Counted from the stretch's first letter, positions 15,569 to 24,250 are shown. The stretch: DNA of 64,000 nt from Lachnospiraceae bacterium UBA3762 (GCA_002371615.1 DFGA01000042.1:1-64000); one strand, 5' to 3'. Program-made: numbers and translations. The notes: generated from the letters alone by a model not told the origin.

Positions 15569-17233
15569 ATGAAGAAGAATGGATTTAACATGAACAAAAT
15601 GTTGCTGCTCTTCAGCATGGTTCCGATGTGTGTTACCGCTTTGGTAATACTGATCATATCGGTGATTCTTCTGACCCAGAATATGGAGCAGAAGGTTGAG
15701 GATCAGTTGCTTGTTGCGGCTCAGGGATTAAAGGATTATTCCGAGTTCGAACTTAAGGAAGGGGCAACAGAGGTTACTTACGATTCTGATTATATCGACT
15801 GTCTGAAACCTTATGATGTGGATCTGACCGTTTTCATCGGTGATACAAGATTCTGTACATCGGTTCTTAACGATAAGGGAGAGAGAAATGAAGGCACCCA
15901 GGCGGCGGAAGGCATATGGCCCACTGTAAGCTCGGGCAAGAACTTTATCAATAATAATACAAAGGTTGCCGGCAGGGATTACTATGTAGTATATATGCCC
16001 CTTGTGGATGGACAGGGCAAGGTAATAGGTATGTCATTTGCCGGAACCCCGAGAGCCGATATTGTGGCTGCAAGGAATCATATCATCCTTGTAGCTGTTC
16101 TTGTGGGACTCTTTCTTATTGCTGTTTTCGTTGTAATAGTCGTTCTGTTGTCGAGGAAGATCTCCGGTCCCCTTAGAGCTACAGCGTCAAGCCTTGAGAC
16201 CATCGCAAAGGGTGACCTTACGGCGGAGAATGAGAGTGTGTCACACGTTGCAGAAACATACAGCCTGATCCAGTCATACCGTGAATTACAGGCAAGCATT
16301 AAGCATATGCTCGGAGGAATCAAAGATGATGCCACAAAGCTTGCTGATGAGGTTCGCGAAGTATCACAGCTTGCAGAGCAGAGCAATTCATCAACGGAGC
16401 AGATCAATTCCGCTATAGCAGAGCTTGCTGACGGAGCTACATCAATGGCTCAGAATGTCCAGAACATCAATGAACAGGTTATGGAAATGGGCGGCCTCAT
16501 CAACAGTGTTGTAGAGTCTGTAGATACACTTTCGAATTCTTCATCCGCGATGCAGCAGGCTAACAATGAAGCATACGGATATATCAACAACCTTGAGAAA
16601 TCATCGGCAACAACGAAGGATGCCGTTGCAGGTATCAAGGCACAGGTAGTTAACACCAATGAAGCTATCGGCAGGATCACAACTGCTGTAGGAATGGTTA
16701 CCGATATAGCAAGCCAGACAAACCTCTTAGCGCTTAACGCTTCAATAGAGGCTGCAAGAGCCGGTGAGATGGGTAAGGGCTTTGCGGTTGTTGCGGAGAG
16801 CATCGGTAATCTTGCCAACCAGTCCGCTGAATCGGCAGCTGAGATCAGAAGCATCATAGACGAGCTGACCAAGCAGTCCGAGCAAAGCGTGATGGCATCG
16901 GAGTCGGTTGAAGCAGCTATCGATGAAGAGCAGATGATCCTCGATGAGACCAAGAAGAGATTCGATATTCTCAATACAGAGATCACGAATTCAGTAGAGG
17001 ATATCAGGGGCATTTCTTCACAGACCGAGAACCTTGAAAACATCAAGTCAACCATTGTGGAAAATGTCAGCGATCTGTCGGCTATTTCCGAAGAGAATGC
17101 CGCAAGTACCCAGGAAGTTACGGCTTCAATGGAGAACATCGCAATGAACATCAGACAGATAAGCGATGATTCGGAAGGAATGAACGATATTGCAAAGGAT
17201 CTTGTTTCATCAGTCGGAGAATTTACATTCTAA
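15569..17233 (+). CDS. Methyl-accepting chemotaxis protein with extracytoplasmic Cache domain
   Basis: ATG 15569 follows AGAAGGAGAAAG, giving 554 residues. TM1 is at about 11-37. The sensor (about 38-168) has single-Cache features (DLTVFIGDTRFCTSV, GRDYYVVYMPLVD, VIGMSFAGTPRAD). TM2 is at about 172-195, then a HAMP domain, then a long helical signalling region with the conserved tip EAARAGEMGKGFAVVAESIG. The tip binds CheA/CheW. Cache sensors of this kind bind small organic ligands; the ligand is unknown here. It is a single-gene unit closed by a terminator. No che genes are in the window. Confidence 0.93.
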   Translation: MKKNGFNMNKMLLLFSMVPMCVTALVILIISVILLTQNMEQKVEDQLLVAAQGLKDYSEFELKEGATEVTYDSDYIDCLKPYDVDLTVFIGDTRFCTSVLNDKGERNEGTQAAEGIWPTVSSGKNFINNNTKVAGRDYYVVYMPLVDGQGKVIGMSFAGTPRADIVAARNHIILVAVLVGLFLIAVFVVIVVLLSRKISGPLRATASSLETIAKGDLTAENESVSHVAETYSLIQSYRELQASIKHMLGGIKDDATKLADEVREVSQLAEQSNSSTEQINSAIAELADGATSMAQNVQNINEQVMEMGGLINSVVESVDTLSNSSSAMQQANNEAYGYINNLEKSSATTKDAVAGIKAQVVNTNEAIGRITTAVGMVTDIASQTNLLALNASIEAARAGEMGKGFAVVAESIGNLANQSAESAAEIRSIIDELTKQSEQSVMASESVEAAIDEEQMILDETKKRFDILNTEITNSVEDIRGISSQTENLENIKSTIVENVSDLSAISEENAASTQEVTASMENIAMNIRQISDDSEGMNDIAKDLVSSVGEFTF

Positions 17234-17263
17234 GACAGGCAGCAACGATCCCGACCCAAACTC

Positions 17264-17292
17264 AAAGGACGGCATTATCTGCCGTCCTTTTG
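17264..17292 (+). terminator. Intrinsic terminator after the chemoreceptor gene
   Basis: AAAGGACGGCA (17264-17274), loop TTATC and TGCCGTCCTTT (17280-17290), followed by T and GGG. CCCAAA and TTTGGG further out lengthen the stem. Confidence 0.85.
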
Positions 17293-17329
17293 GGTTATTG
17301 GCGTATCTCACAAATTACGGAGGAATTAT

Positions 17330-17833
17330 ATGAGAGATTTACCGAAACCCGGACAGGTTTACAGACATTTTAAGGGAAATATTTACAGGATAATAACGCT
17401 GGCAACACATTCCGAGACCGGTGAGACTCTTGTCATCTATAAGAGGGATGATGCCGAGGAAAAATCATATGCAAGGCCTCTTGATATGTTCCTAAGTGAA
17501 GTGGACCGCAAAAAGTATCCGGATATAAGGGATAAATACAGATTTACTCTATGCTCGGAAGATGTTCTGTCTGATCTTGGAATAGATGGGAGCTCAGGCG
17601 GTGAGACATCCGGACTGGATCCTCTCCTGGAAGCGTTTCTTGATGCTTCGTCAATATCGGAAAAACTTGACAGATTCTATGATATGAGAAAGAGTGCAAA
17701 TGATGAGATGCTCAAGTTTGTTGCCGCCTCTCTTGATATAGAAGTTTCCGGAGATACACAGGAGAAATACGATGAAATACTCCGTGCACTCAAAGCAAGG
17801 GAAAAATATGAAAGTAACAGGTTGCGCGGATAA
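17330..17833 (+). CDS. DUF1653 domain protein
   Basis: 167 residues behind ACGGAGGAATTAT. Residues 1-65 have the DUF1653 pattern (PKPGQVYRHFKGNIYRIITLATHSETGE and later YARPLDMFLSEVD), a small beta-barrel often encoded alone or fused to nucleotide-related enzymes. The rest is helical and acidic, with DPLLEAFLDASSISEKLDRF and a Lys-rich end. It lies 62 bases ahead of glyA. It has no export signal, so it is cytoplasmic. Function is unknown for the family as far as I know. Confidence 0.75.
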   Translation: MRDLPKPGQVYRHFKGNIYRIITLATHSETGETLVIYKRDDAEEKSYARPLDMFLSEVDRKKYPDIRDKYRFTLCSEDVLSDLGIDGSSGGETSGLDPLLEAFLDASSISEKLDRFYDMRKSANDEMLKFVAASLDIEVSGDTQEKYDEILRALKAREKYESNRLRG

Positions 17834-17895
17834 GGAAATTTCTATATAATTGTGCACGGTGATTTTATGAAGATATATGAAAGGCAGGTCTGAAT

Positions 17896-19137
17896 ATGTA
17901 TTCACTTGATGAAGTTAAGGCAGTAGATACCGAGGTGGCATCCGCTATAGAAGCGGAAATGGCCAGACAGAACAGCCATATTGAGCTGATCGCTTCCGAA
18001 AACTGGGTCAGCAAAGCCGTTATGGCTGCCATGGGCTCGCCCCTTACAAATAAATATGCCGAAGGATATCCCGGGAAGAGATATTACGGTGGTTGTGAAT
18101 GTGTTGACGTTGTTGAAGAACTTGCAAGGGAAAGAGCCAAGAAGCTGTTCGGATGTGACTACGTAAACGTTCAGCCCCATTCGGGCGCACAGGCTAACAT
18201 GGCGGTGTTCTTTGCAATGCTTGAGCCGGGTGATACTTATATGGGTATGAACCTTGATCACGGCGGACATTTGTCCCACGGTTCGCCTGTTAATATTTCA
18301 GGTAAGTACTTTAACTGCGTTCATTACGGTGTTAACGATGAAGGCTTCATTGATTACGATGAGATGGAGAGGATCGCCATTGAGTGTAAACCCAAGATGA
18401 TCCTTTCGGGCGCCAGCGCATACGCAAGAGCAATCGATTTTAAACGTATCAGACAGATTTGTGATAAAGTAGGTGCTTACATGATGGTTGATATTGCCCA
18501 CATCGCCGGACTTGTTGCAACCGGAATGCATGAAAGCCCCTTCCCTTATGCTGATGTTGTTACAACTACGACACACAAGACTCTTCGCGGACCCCGCGGA
18601 GGCATGATCATGTGCAACCAGGAAGCAGCCGATAAATTCAACTTCAACAAAGCGGTATTTCCGGGAATCCAGGGTGGTCCTCTGATGCATGTGATAGCTG
18701 CCAAGGCAGTATGCTTCAAAGAGGCTCTTACACCCGAATTCAAGGAGTATGGTAAGAATATTGTGGCAAACGCCAAGGCACTTTGTGAAGGTCTTCAGAA
18801 GAGAGGTCTTTCGATAGTATCGGGAGGAACAGATAATCATCTTATGCTTCTTGACCTTCGTCCTCAGAACCTTACAGGTAAGGAGATAGAGAAACTTCTT
18901 GATGAAGCGCATATTACCGCAAACAAGAATACGGTTCCTAACGATCCTCAGAAACCTTTTGTTACGAGCGGTATCAGACTCGGTACTCCCGCTGTTACAT
19001 CCCGCGGAATGAACACCGAAGATATGGATAAGATTGCGGAAGCGATTGCATTTGTTGTTAACGAAGGCGAGGCAGGGGTTCCCAAGGCACGTGCCATCGT
19101 GGACGAACTTACAGCAAAATATCCCCTTGTTATGTAA
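17896..19137 (+). CDS. glyA: Serine hydroxymethyltransferase
   Basis: 413 residues, full length. The pyridoxal-phosphate lysine sits in TTTTHKTLRGPRGG (about residue 228). Other family motifs are IELIASENWVS, LTNKYAEGYPGKRYYGG and MVDIAHIAGLVATG. It converts serine and tetrahydrofolate to glycine and methylene-tetrahydrofolate. This one-carbon unit is also used by the thymidylate synthase encoded about 8 kb downstream. AAGGCAGGTCTGAAT before the ATG is an acceptable ribosome site. There is no room for a glycine riboswitch in the 62 bases upstream. Confidence 0.97.
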   Translation: MYSLDEVKAVDTEVASAIEAEMARQNSHIELIASENWVSKAVMAAMGSPLTNKYAEGYPGKRYYGGCECVDVVEELARERAKKLFGCDYVNVQPHSGAQANMAVFFAMLEPGDTYMGMNLDHGGHLSHGSPVNISGKYFNCVHYGVNDEGFIDYDEMERIAIECKPKMILSGASAYARAIDFKRIRQICDKVGAYMMVDIAHIAGLVATGMHESPFPYADVVTTTTHKTLRGPRGGMIMCNQEAADKFNFNKAVFPGIQGGPLMHVIAAKAVCFKEALTPEFKEYGKNIVANAKALCEGLQKRGLSIVSGGTDNHLMLLDLRPQNLTGKEIEKLLDEAHITANKNTVPNDPQKPFVTSGIRLGTPAVTSRGMNTEDMDKIAEAIAFVVNEGEAGVPKARAIVDELTAKYPLVM

Positions 19138-19156
19138 TTGGTAAATTTGCTGATAA

Positions 19157-20578
19157 ATGGTTTTCTCTAGTTTACTGTTTTTATTTTGGTTCATTCCCAT
19201 ATTCTTTGCCCTGTATTACATCTGCCCGGCAAAATGGCGTAATATTACCCTTTTTGCGGGCAGTATTGTATTTTATGCCTGGGGCGAACCTTCGTATCTC
19301 ATCCTCATATTTGTATCGATTCTTGTTAACTGGGCAGCAGGGATGGCAATCGCAAAATTCAGAAGCAGTCATGACGGATATTACATCCGGTGGGAGAAAA
19401 TCACTTTCGTCGCTGCCATGATCTTCGATTTCGGAATGCTGTTCGTATTTAAGTATACGGGATTTTTTGTATCAAACATCAACTCTCTGTTTAATACTTC
19501 GTTTAGAGATCCTGCTTTTACGCTTCCTCTGGGAATCAGTTTCTACACCTTTCAGATAGCATCATACGTAATAGATCTGTACAGGGGAAAGATCAAAGAA
19601 GAGAGGAATATCCTTACTCTCGGCACATATCTTGTTATGTTCCCGCAGCTCATTGCAGGGCCTATCGTTGTATATTCACAAGTGTCGGAAGAATTGCATA
19701 AGCGCGAAATAACACCTCAAAAAGTGGCGGAGGGGATCGCTGTATTTATACTGGGTCTGTCCTCAAAGGTGCTTATTGCCAATACTGTGGGGGAACTATG
19801 GAAAGATCTGGATCTTATCGGATACGAGCGGATATCAATGCCGCTGGCATGGCTCGGAGTTGTCTCGTTCACGCTTCAGATATACTTTGACTTCAACGGT
19901 TATTCGCTTATGGCAAGAGGCCTGGGGAAAATGCTGGGATTTGATATACCGATGAACTTTAACTACCCCTATATATCGTTATCCCTTACCGAGTTTTGGA
20001 GACGCTGGCATATGACTTTGTCCGGGTGGTTCAGGGACTATGTTTACATTCCCCTCGGAGGCAACAGAAAAGGAAAGATTAGAACTTATGTAAACCTATT
20101 TATCGTATGGTTCCTAACCGGATTCTGGCACGGAGCCGGATGGAATTTCATATGCTGGGGGTTGTTTTTCTTTGTGCTGCTGTCGCTGGAAAAATCATTC
20201 CTTGGGGATTTTCTTAACCGGCACAGACTATTCGCAAGATTGTATTCTCTTTTGCTTATCGGGCTGTCATGGATGATATTTGCAATAACGGATTTTCACA
20301 AGCTGGGTGTGTATTTTTCCAGACTCGTGGCATTTTCGAGTATAGGTGCTTCGAGTGATTTTGTGTATTACGCAAGAAACTACGGAGTTGTAATTGCCAT
20401 CGGCTGCATTATGTCGGCATCACTTGTTCCGGGCTGGCTGAGAGGTATCATAAAGCCCGGCAGCGGAGTTGCCGCAAGAGAAATAGTCGGGATAGCCGTT
20501 CAGGTCGTGCTGCTGTTTATGTGTGTGTGCTACCTTGCGGATGCAAGCTATAATCCGTTTTTGTATTTTCGTTTTTGA
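19157..20578 (+). CDS. MBOAT-family O-acyltransferase (AlgI/DltB-like)
   Basis: 473 residues with about ten membrane helices. The start MVFSSLLFLFWFIPIFFALYY and GSIVFYAWGEP are typical of AlgI-like proteins. Conserved positions are FSFYTFQIASYVIDLYRG-like sequence near 120, FWRRWHMTLSGWFRDYVYIPLGG near 280 and the active-site His in FLTGFWHGAGWNF. These enzymes move acyl groups across the membrane to sugars or lipoteichoic acid. The next genes (DHHW and SGNH proteins, DUF4358 lipoprotein) are the usual partners, so polysaccharide O-acetylation is likely. The ribosome site is weak, suggesting coupling to glyA or a leaderless start. Confidence 0.9.
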   Translation: MVFSSLLFLFWFIPIFFALYYICPAKWRNITLFAGSIVFYAWGEPSYLILIFVSILVNWAAGMAIAKFRSSHDGYYIRWEKITFVAAMIFDFGMLFVFKYTGFFVSNINSLFNTSFRDPAFTLPLGISFYTFQIASYVIDLYRGKIKEERNILTLGTYLVMFPQLIAGPIVVYSQVSEELHKREITPQKVAEGIAVFILGLSSKVLIANTVGELWKDLDLIGYERISMPLAWLGVVSFTLQIYFDFNGYSLMARGLGKMLGFDIPMNFNYPYISLSLTEFWRRWHMTLSGWFRDYVYIPLGGNRKGKIRTYVNLFIVWFLTGFWHGAGWNFICWGLFFFVLLSLEKSFLGDFLNRHRLFARLYSLLLIGLSWMIFAITDFHKLGVYFSRLVAFSSIGASSDFVYYARNYGVVIAIGCIMSASLVPGWLRGIIKPGSGVAAREIVGIAVQVVLLFMCVCYLADASYNPFLYFRF

Positions 20579-20583
20579 GCGTC

Positions 20584-20799
20584 GGTTGATTATGATTAAC
20601 GACTGTTCCAGTTACGCTTGTTAAAAATAACTAAAGTCGTGATACATATTCTCAGAGCACGCAATCGGTCGCCAACCGGCATCCGTGCCTTTTGGTGGCG
20701 ACCTATCCGCTCCATCCGGTCGCGGATTTGCTAATAAGTGCACGACTTAAGTTATTTTAAACTCGCTCCAAAGTCACAGTCGTAAATAATTAATCAACC
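20584..20799. repeat. 216-bp nested fold-back element
   Basis: The outer arms GGTTGATTA...GACTGT (20584-20606) and ACAGTC...TAATCAACC (20776-20799) are imperfect inverted repeats. A second pair, AATAACTAAAGTCGTG (20626-20641) and CACGACTTAAGTTATT (from 20741), matches at 15 of 16 positions. Two smaller hairpins sit in the centre (GGTCGCCA/TGGCGACC at 20667-20703 and ATCCGC/GCGGAT at 20705-20727). The whole folds as a long stem topped by two hairpins. It could be a MITE-like element or an mRNA structure between the MBOAT and DHHW genes. Confidence 0.65.
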
Positions 20800-20824
20800 T
20801 CCGCAGAATGAGAAACTGATAATT

Positions 20825-21952
20825 ATGAAAGAAAACTTGAAATCAATAATTGAATATCCGGGCGTGGTGATTTTCTTCGGACTATGCGTAGCGATGCTGG
20901 CGGGATATCTGATCGTGCCGGATAAAGAGTATTCACAGATGGAGAACAGGTATCTGCAAAAGCGCCCGTCTGTTTCGGCATCATCACTTGCGGACGGATC
21001 GTTTATGGACAGTTTTGAGACATATACAAACGAGCAGGTTATGTTCCGGGATTTTCTCGTAAAATGCAAGTCAGCCTTTGTATGGGCGACAGGATCGGTT
21101 GAAAACAACGGGATCGCAAGGGGTGATGAGGGATTTCTGTTTGATAAAACAACGGCAATATCTCCTAAGGCTTCCAAAAATATTGCGGCGATCAGGAATT
21201 TTGTTCGGGAGTCGGACAGGGACGTGTATATAGCTATTGCGCCGACATCCGTGTGGGTTAATGCGGATCGTCTTCCCACAGGAATGCCAGTGCTTGATGA
21301 GGTATCACTTTCAAACGAGATGACACTTGCTCTTGCGGATGAAAAAAACGCGCATATCATATACTTATATGACATCCTGAATGAACACAGGGATGAATAC
21401 ATTTTCTACCGCACAGACCACCATTGGACAACAAAGGGTGCAGGCTATGCTTATGAAGAGATAGCGGACGAGATGGATCTTGACCGGCAGGATATCAGCC
21501 GGTACGACAGAAGTGAGGCCTATGATTTTTACGGAACCCATTATGCTAAGTACAAGGGACCGTTTGTGTCACCGGATACAATAGAGTATTACGATGTTCC
21601 CATAGATTCTCTTGAAAGGGAGAAGGATACGAAATATGATCTTATTGATACGGACAAGTTTGACGGGTTTGATAAGTACGGTGCATTTATGTACGGAAAT
21701 GACGGAAAGTGTGTTGTACACGCCGGCAAAGGTCTGGGCAAAAATCTTTATATTTTCAAAGATTCTTATGCAAACTGCTTGATTCCGTATCTTGTAATGA
21801 ATTATGATAATATTACCGTTATGGATCTGAGATATTTCGGAGGAAGTGTTTCTGAGGAGATTGCAAAGGATCCGCAGGCGGATATTTTACTTGTGTATAA
21901 CTGGTCGTTTGTTAATGACGACAACCATTTTTATAAACTGGCAGACAAATGA
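20825..21952 (+). CDS. DHHW-family (AlgX/SGNH-like) membrane-anchored protein
   Basis: 375 residues with one N-terminal membrane helix (about 12-34, GVVIFFGLCVAMLAGYLIV) and an extracytoplasmic domain. The family motif DHHW is present in YRTDHHWTTKGAGYAYEEIA, and IAIAPTSVWVNADRLP and LYIFKDSYANCLIPYL are typical neighbours. DHHW/AlgX-like proteins work with MBOAT acyltransferases, transferring the acyl group to an exopolysaccharide outside the cell. It follows the MBOAT gene after the fold-back element and overlaps the next gene by four bases. Confidence 0.85.
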   Translation: MKENLKSIIEYPGVVIFFGLCVAMLAGYLIVPDKEYSQMENRYLQKRPSVSASSLADGSFMDSFETYTNEQVMFRDFLVKCKSAFVWATGSVENNGIARGDEGFLFDKTTAISPKASKNIAAIRNFVRESDRDVYIAIAPTSVWVNADRLPTGMPVLDEVSLSNEMTLALADEKNAHIIYLYDILNEHRDEYIFYRTDHHWTTKGAGYAYEEIADEMDLDRQDISRYDRSEAYDFYGTHYAKYKGPFVSPDTIEYYDVPIDSLEREKDTKYDLIDTDKFDGFDKYGAFMYGNDGKCVVHAGKGLGKNLYIFKDSYANCLIPYLVMNYDNITVMDLRYFGGSVSEEIAKDPQADILLVYNWSFVNDDNHFYKLADK

Positions 21953-23277
21953 GTAAGAAAAATAACAATAGCAATATTGACAAGAATACGGATAATCATA
22001 TCAAAGAGCGGAAGATCAGGCAGGTTTTTCCGAATGGTGACGTAAGCGGAGATACATGGTCGCCGAAAGATATAGAAGAGCTTCCGAAAGAAGAAAAAAA
22101 GAAGGATACGATTAAGAAAGAGGAAACTGCAGAGGCACTTCACGCCGTAAGGATCGTTTCGGTAATAGTTGCAATGATATTTTCGCTCCTGTTTGCAATG
22201 GCAGGAGGGATCGGTCTGGCACTTTGGGATGAGGGAAGAACGATATCTGAATTAAATACGATAGTATTTGCGAAAGAGATGGACGAGGCGACTGAGGAAA
22301 CTTCGGATGCGGACGAATCAGCGATTGTGGCAGCCGATGAAGAGGGGGCTGTGCCGGAGTCTGAGTCCGAACCGAAGCCGGAGCCCGAGCCTGAACCGGA
22401 GCCGGAGGAGATTCAGGAGCCCGGACCTTACGAAGGTGCGGATGAGAATGATTACGGTCTTACAATATCCGCTGATACGGATGGCGTGGATTCCATTACA
22501 AAGGCAGGCAGTTCGGATGAAATAGAGCTTGCCGGGGACGATGAGATCCCGGAAATACTTGACCCCCTTGCCGACTATCCGGTTCCGTTTACGACTGTTG
22601 ATGAGAGTTATTTTACCGATGCTCTGTTTATCGGAGATTCGAGACTTCAGGGATTCGGATTCTGGTCAGGCATACCGGCAACATATTATTGCGCTACAGG
22701 GTTTCACGTATATAAATATGAGACAACCAAAGTTGTTCAGACCGAAAACGGCAAGGTTCCTATATTTGACGCAATGCCGTATGATGCTTTTACGAAAGTA
22801 TATATCAAGGTTGGGCTTAACGAACTGGGGTACGGAACGGAAGAGAACTTTGAGAAAACATATGCCGAGCTTATCGCCAGGATACGGGAATATGAGCCCA
22901 GAGCCATAATATTCGTTCACGCCATACTTCCGGTTACTGCGGAAAAATCAAACAACGACAAGGCACACAACAACGCAAACATAGCCGTAAGAAATGCGGC
23001 ACTTGAGCAGTTTGCAAAGGATCAGAAAGCATATTTTATAGACGCGGGACCTGCGTTGTCTGACGATGAAGGGAACCTCCGCCCTGAGATGACAAGTGAC
23101 GGAATACACCTTAAACCCGAGTATATGAAGCTGTGGAGAGATTATCTGTGCGAGCATGGAGTTGTAATTAAAGATAGTGCAAAGAGGAGATTAAGAGATG
23201 AGAAAGATGAAATTGTTGACGATCGTAACTGTTGTTACCGCATTTGTTCTGGGGGCATGCGGTGGCAAGAAGGCTGA
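21949..23277 (+). CDS. Membrane-anchored SGNH/GDSL hydrolase
   Basis: 442 residues as read. A cytoplasmic charged N-terminus is followed by one membrane helix (about 65-92) and a long acidic Pro/Glu linker with an EPEPEPE repeat. The catalytic domain starts near residue 215: ALFIGDSRLQGFGFW (block I Ser), YIKVGLNELGYGTEENF (block III) and SDGIHLKPEYMKLW (block V Asp/His). It is likely an O-acetyl esterase or transferase acting outside the cell with the MBOAT and DHHW proteins. The last 27 codons overlap the lipoprotein gene by 80 bases and read as nonsense tail, so the ancestral stop was probably near 23170. Confidence 0.85.
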   Translation: MSKKNNNSNIDKNTDNHIKERKIRQVFPNGDVSGDTWSPKDIEELPKEEKKKDTIKKEETAEALHAVRIVSVIVAMIFSLLFAMAGGIGLALWDEGRTISELNTIVFAKEMDEATEETSDADESAIVAADEEGAVPESESEPKPEPEPEPEPEEIQEPGPYEGADENDYGLTISADTDGVDSITKAGSSDEIELAGDDEIPEILDPLADYPVPFTTVDESYFTDALFIGDSRLQGFGFWSGIPATYYCATGFHVYKYETTKVVQTENGKVPIFDAMPYDAFTKVYIKVGLNELGYGTEENFEKTYAELIARIREYEPRAIIFVHAILPVTAEKSNNDKAHNNANIAVRNAALEQFAKDQKAYFIDAGPALSDDEGNLRPEMTSDGIHLKPEYMKLWRDYLCEHGVVIKDSAKRRLRDEKDEIVDDRNCCYRICSGGMRWQEG

Positions 23278-23659
23278 TTTTGATGTGGATGCGTTGGGGA
23301 GCGAGCTTAATGAGCAGATAACCTATGCTGATACTTTGATGCCACTTGATCTTGATACTGCCGGAATGTTCCTGAATCTTTCCGAAATCAATGTTACCAA
23401 AGCTGCCATATATGAAGGAAGCGGCGGAACGGCTGAAGAAATCGTAGTCCTTGAATGTGCAACCGAGGATGATGCAAAGAAAGCAGAAGAGGTACTCAAG
23501 ACACGTGTCAGTGAACAGATCGAAAGCTTTACCGATTATGTTCCCGGCGAGCTTACCAAGCTTAATGCTGCAGTTATCAAGGTAAACGGAAAGTATGCGG
23601 TATTATCTGTTTCCGATACTCCCGATGAGGCAGGGAAGATAATCGGGAAATATATGTAA
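23198..23659 (+). CDS. DUF4358 lipoprotein
   Basis: 153 residues. The signal ends in the lipobox VLGAC with Cys at position 20, so the mature protein is lipid-anchored. The rest (ADFDVDALGSELNEQITYAD, VLECATEDDAKKAEEVLKTRV, AVIKVNGKYAVLSVSD) matches DUF4358, a family common in Lachnospiraceae next to MBOAT/DHHW clusters. AGAGGAG upstream of the ATG fixes the start although it overlaps the previous gene by 80 bases. Its likely role is an accessory factor in polysaccharide modification. No terminator follows; an AT-rich stretch leads to the RNA promoter. Confidence 0.82.
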   Translation: MRKMKLLTIVTVVTAFVLGACGGKKADFDVDALGSELNEQITYADTLMPLDLDTAGMFLNLSEINVTKAAIYEGSGGTAEEIVVLECATEDDAKKAEEVLKTRVSEQIESFTDYVPGELTKLNAAVIKVNGKYAVLSVSDTPDEAGKIIGKYM

Positions 23660-23775
23660 AGCTTAAACAGCCGGAGAGAGAAACTGTAAAATAAGGGAAA
23701 GACGATAAATAGTCAGAATATTCATAATATTAATAAAAAATATTTAAAAAAATAAAAATAAATTTAAAAATTGTA

Positions 23776-23804
23776 TTGACAATTACTAAATCTGAATATA
23801 TAAT
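23776..23804 (+). promoter_or_regulatory. Full-consensus promoter with AT-rich upstream element
   Basis: TTGACA (23776-23781), exactly 17 bases, then TATAAT (23799-23804). The 70 bases upstream are nearly all A/T with A- and T-runs, like an UP element. This predicts one of the strongest promoters in the window, and no protein gene follows it for almost 500 bases. Confidence 0.8.
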
Positions 23805-23810
23805 ACAGAC

Positions 23811-24238
23811 ATAGAAAACAAACAGAGGCAATGAAGAGAATGAATCCACAGATCACAGGATTCAAAACCAAGCAAAGGAGGTACGGACCACCTAAAACAT
23901 AAATTTTAGATTTCGAATGAAACACATAGTGTAAGAAATTTGAAATCCCGGGTTTATGAGACGATACGAATTGATATAGAAGAGTCTACGACAAGGAAAG
24001 CGCGATGTGAAGCGAAGATGCAGATGCCAGAGAGCATACAATATATAAGCATCATGAAAATGCAGTTCCGGTAGAATAACAACTGAATATGGAATACATT
24101 AACATCGAAATCCTGATAAAAGGGTCAGGTAACAAAGTATCGTAGAACTTGGGATGTTGATCGGAGGTACAGTCCATTGGATACAGTCTCTATATAAAGG
24201 CGGATGCAGGTTGAATGATCGGCATCCGCTTTTATTTT
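23811..24238 (+). ncRNA. Candidate stand-alone structured RNA, about 425 nt, family unknown
   Basis: The transcript would run from about 23811 to the T tract at 24238. Helices seen by eye: TGAATCC/GGATTCA (23841-23864); AGGAGGT/ACCACCT closed by ACGG (23876-23893); GATTTCGAAT/ATTTGAAATC (23909-23947) with inner ACAC/GTGT; a long-range pair CCCGGGTT/AACTTGGG (23947-23954 with 24146-24153); a long-range ACGATAC/GTATCGT (23961-23967 with 24137-24143); CCTGA/TCAGG (24112-24129); and the terminator stem. The two long-range helices stack and enclose about 170 nt. It is not tmRNA, RNase P or 6S by motif. A 23-codon ORF (23831-23902, MKRMNPQITG...) lies inside without a proper ribosome site. Confidence 0.6.
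24200..24238 (+). terminator. Intrinsic terminator of the candidate RNA
   Basis: GCGGATGC (24200-24207) pairs with GCATCCGC (24222-24229), followed by TTTTATTTT. It closes the gene-free transcript 50 bases before the amidase gene. Confidence 0.82.
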
Positions 24239-24250
24239 ACATCTAAAGCG

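Noticed and set aside
16450..17151. 233-codon ORF antisense to the chemoreceptor gene
   Set aside because: It arises from the helical repeat codons of the signalling domain; the Ser/Ala/Ile-rich product is a typical shadow.
17834..17895. Glycine or other riboswitch before glyA
   Set aside because: The gap is only 62 bases and holds no aptamer-like structure.
18298..19200. 300-codon ORF antisense to glyA
   Set aside because: It lies wholly against a conserved gene, has no ribosome site and its sequence is Cys/His/Asn-rich, as expected of a reverse-strand shadow.
23909..23920. GATTTCGAAT, a TTCGAAT-like T-arm that suggested a tRNA
   Set aside because: No acceptor stem, anticodon arm or CCA end fits; it pairs with ATTTGAAATC instead.
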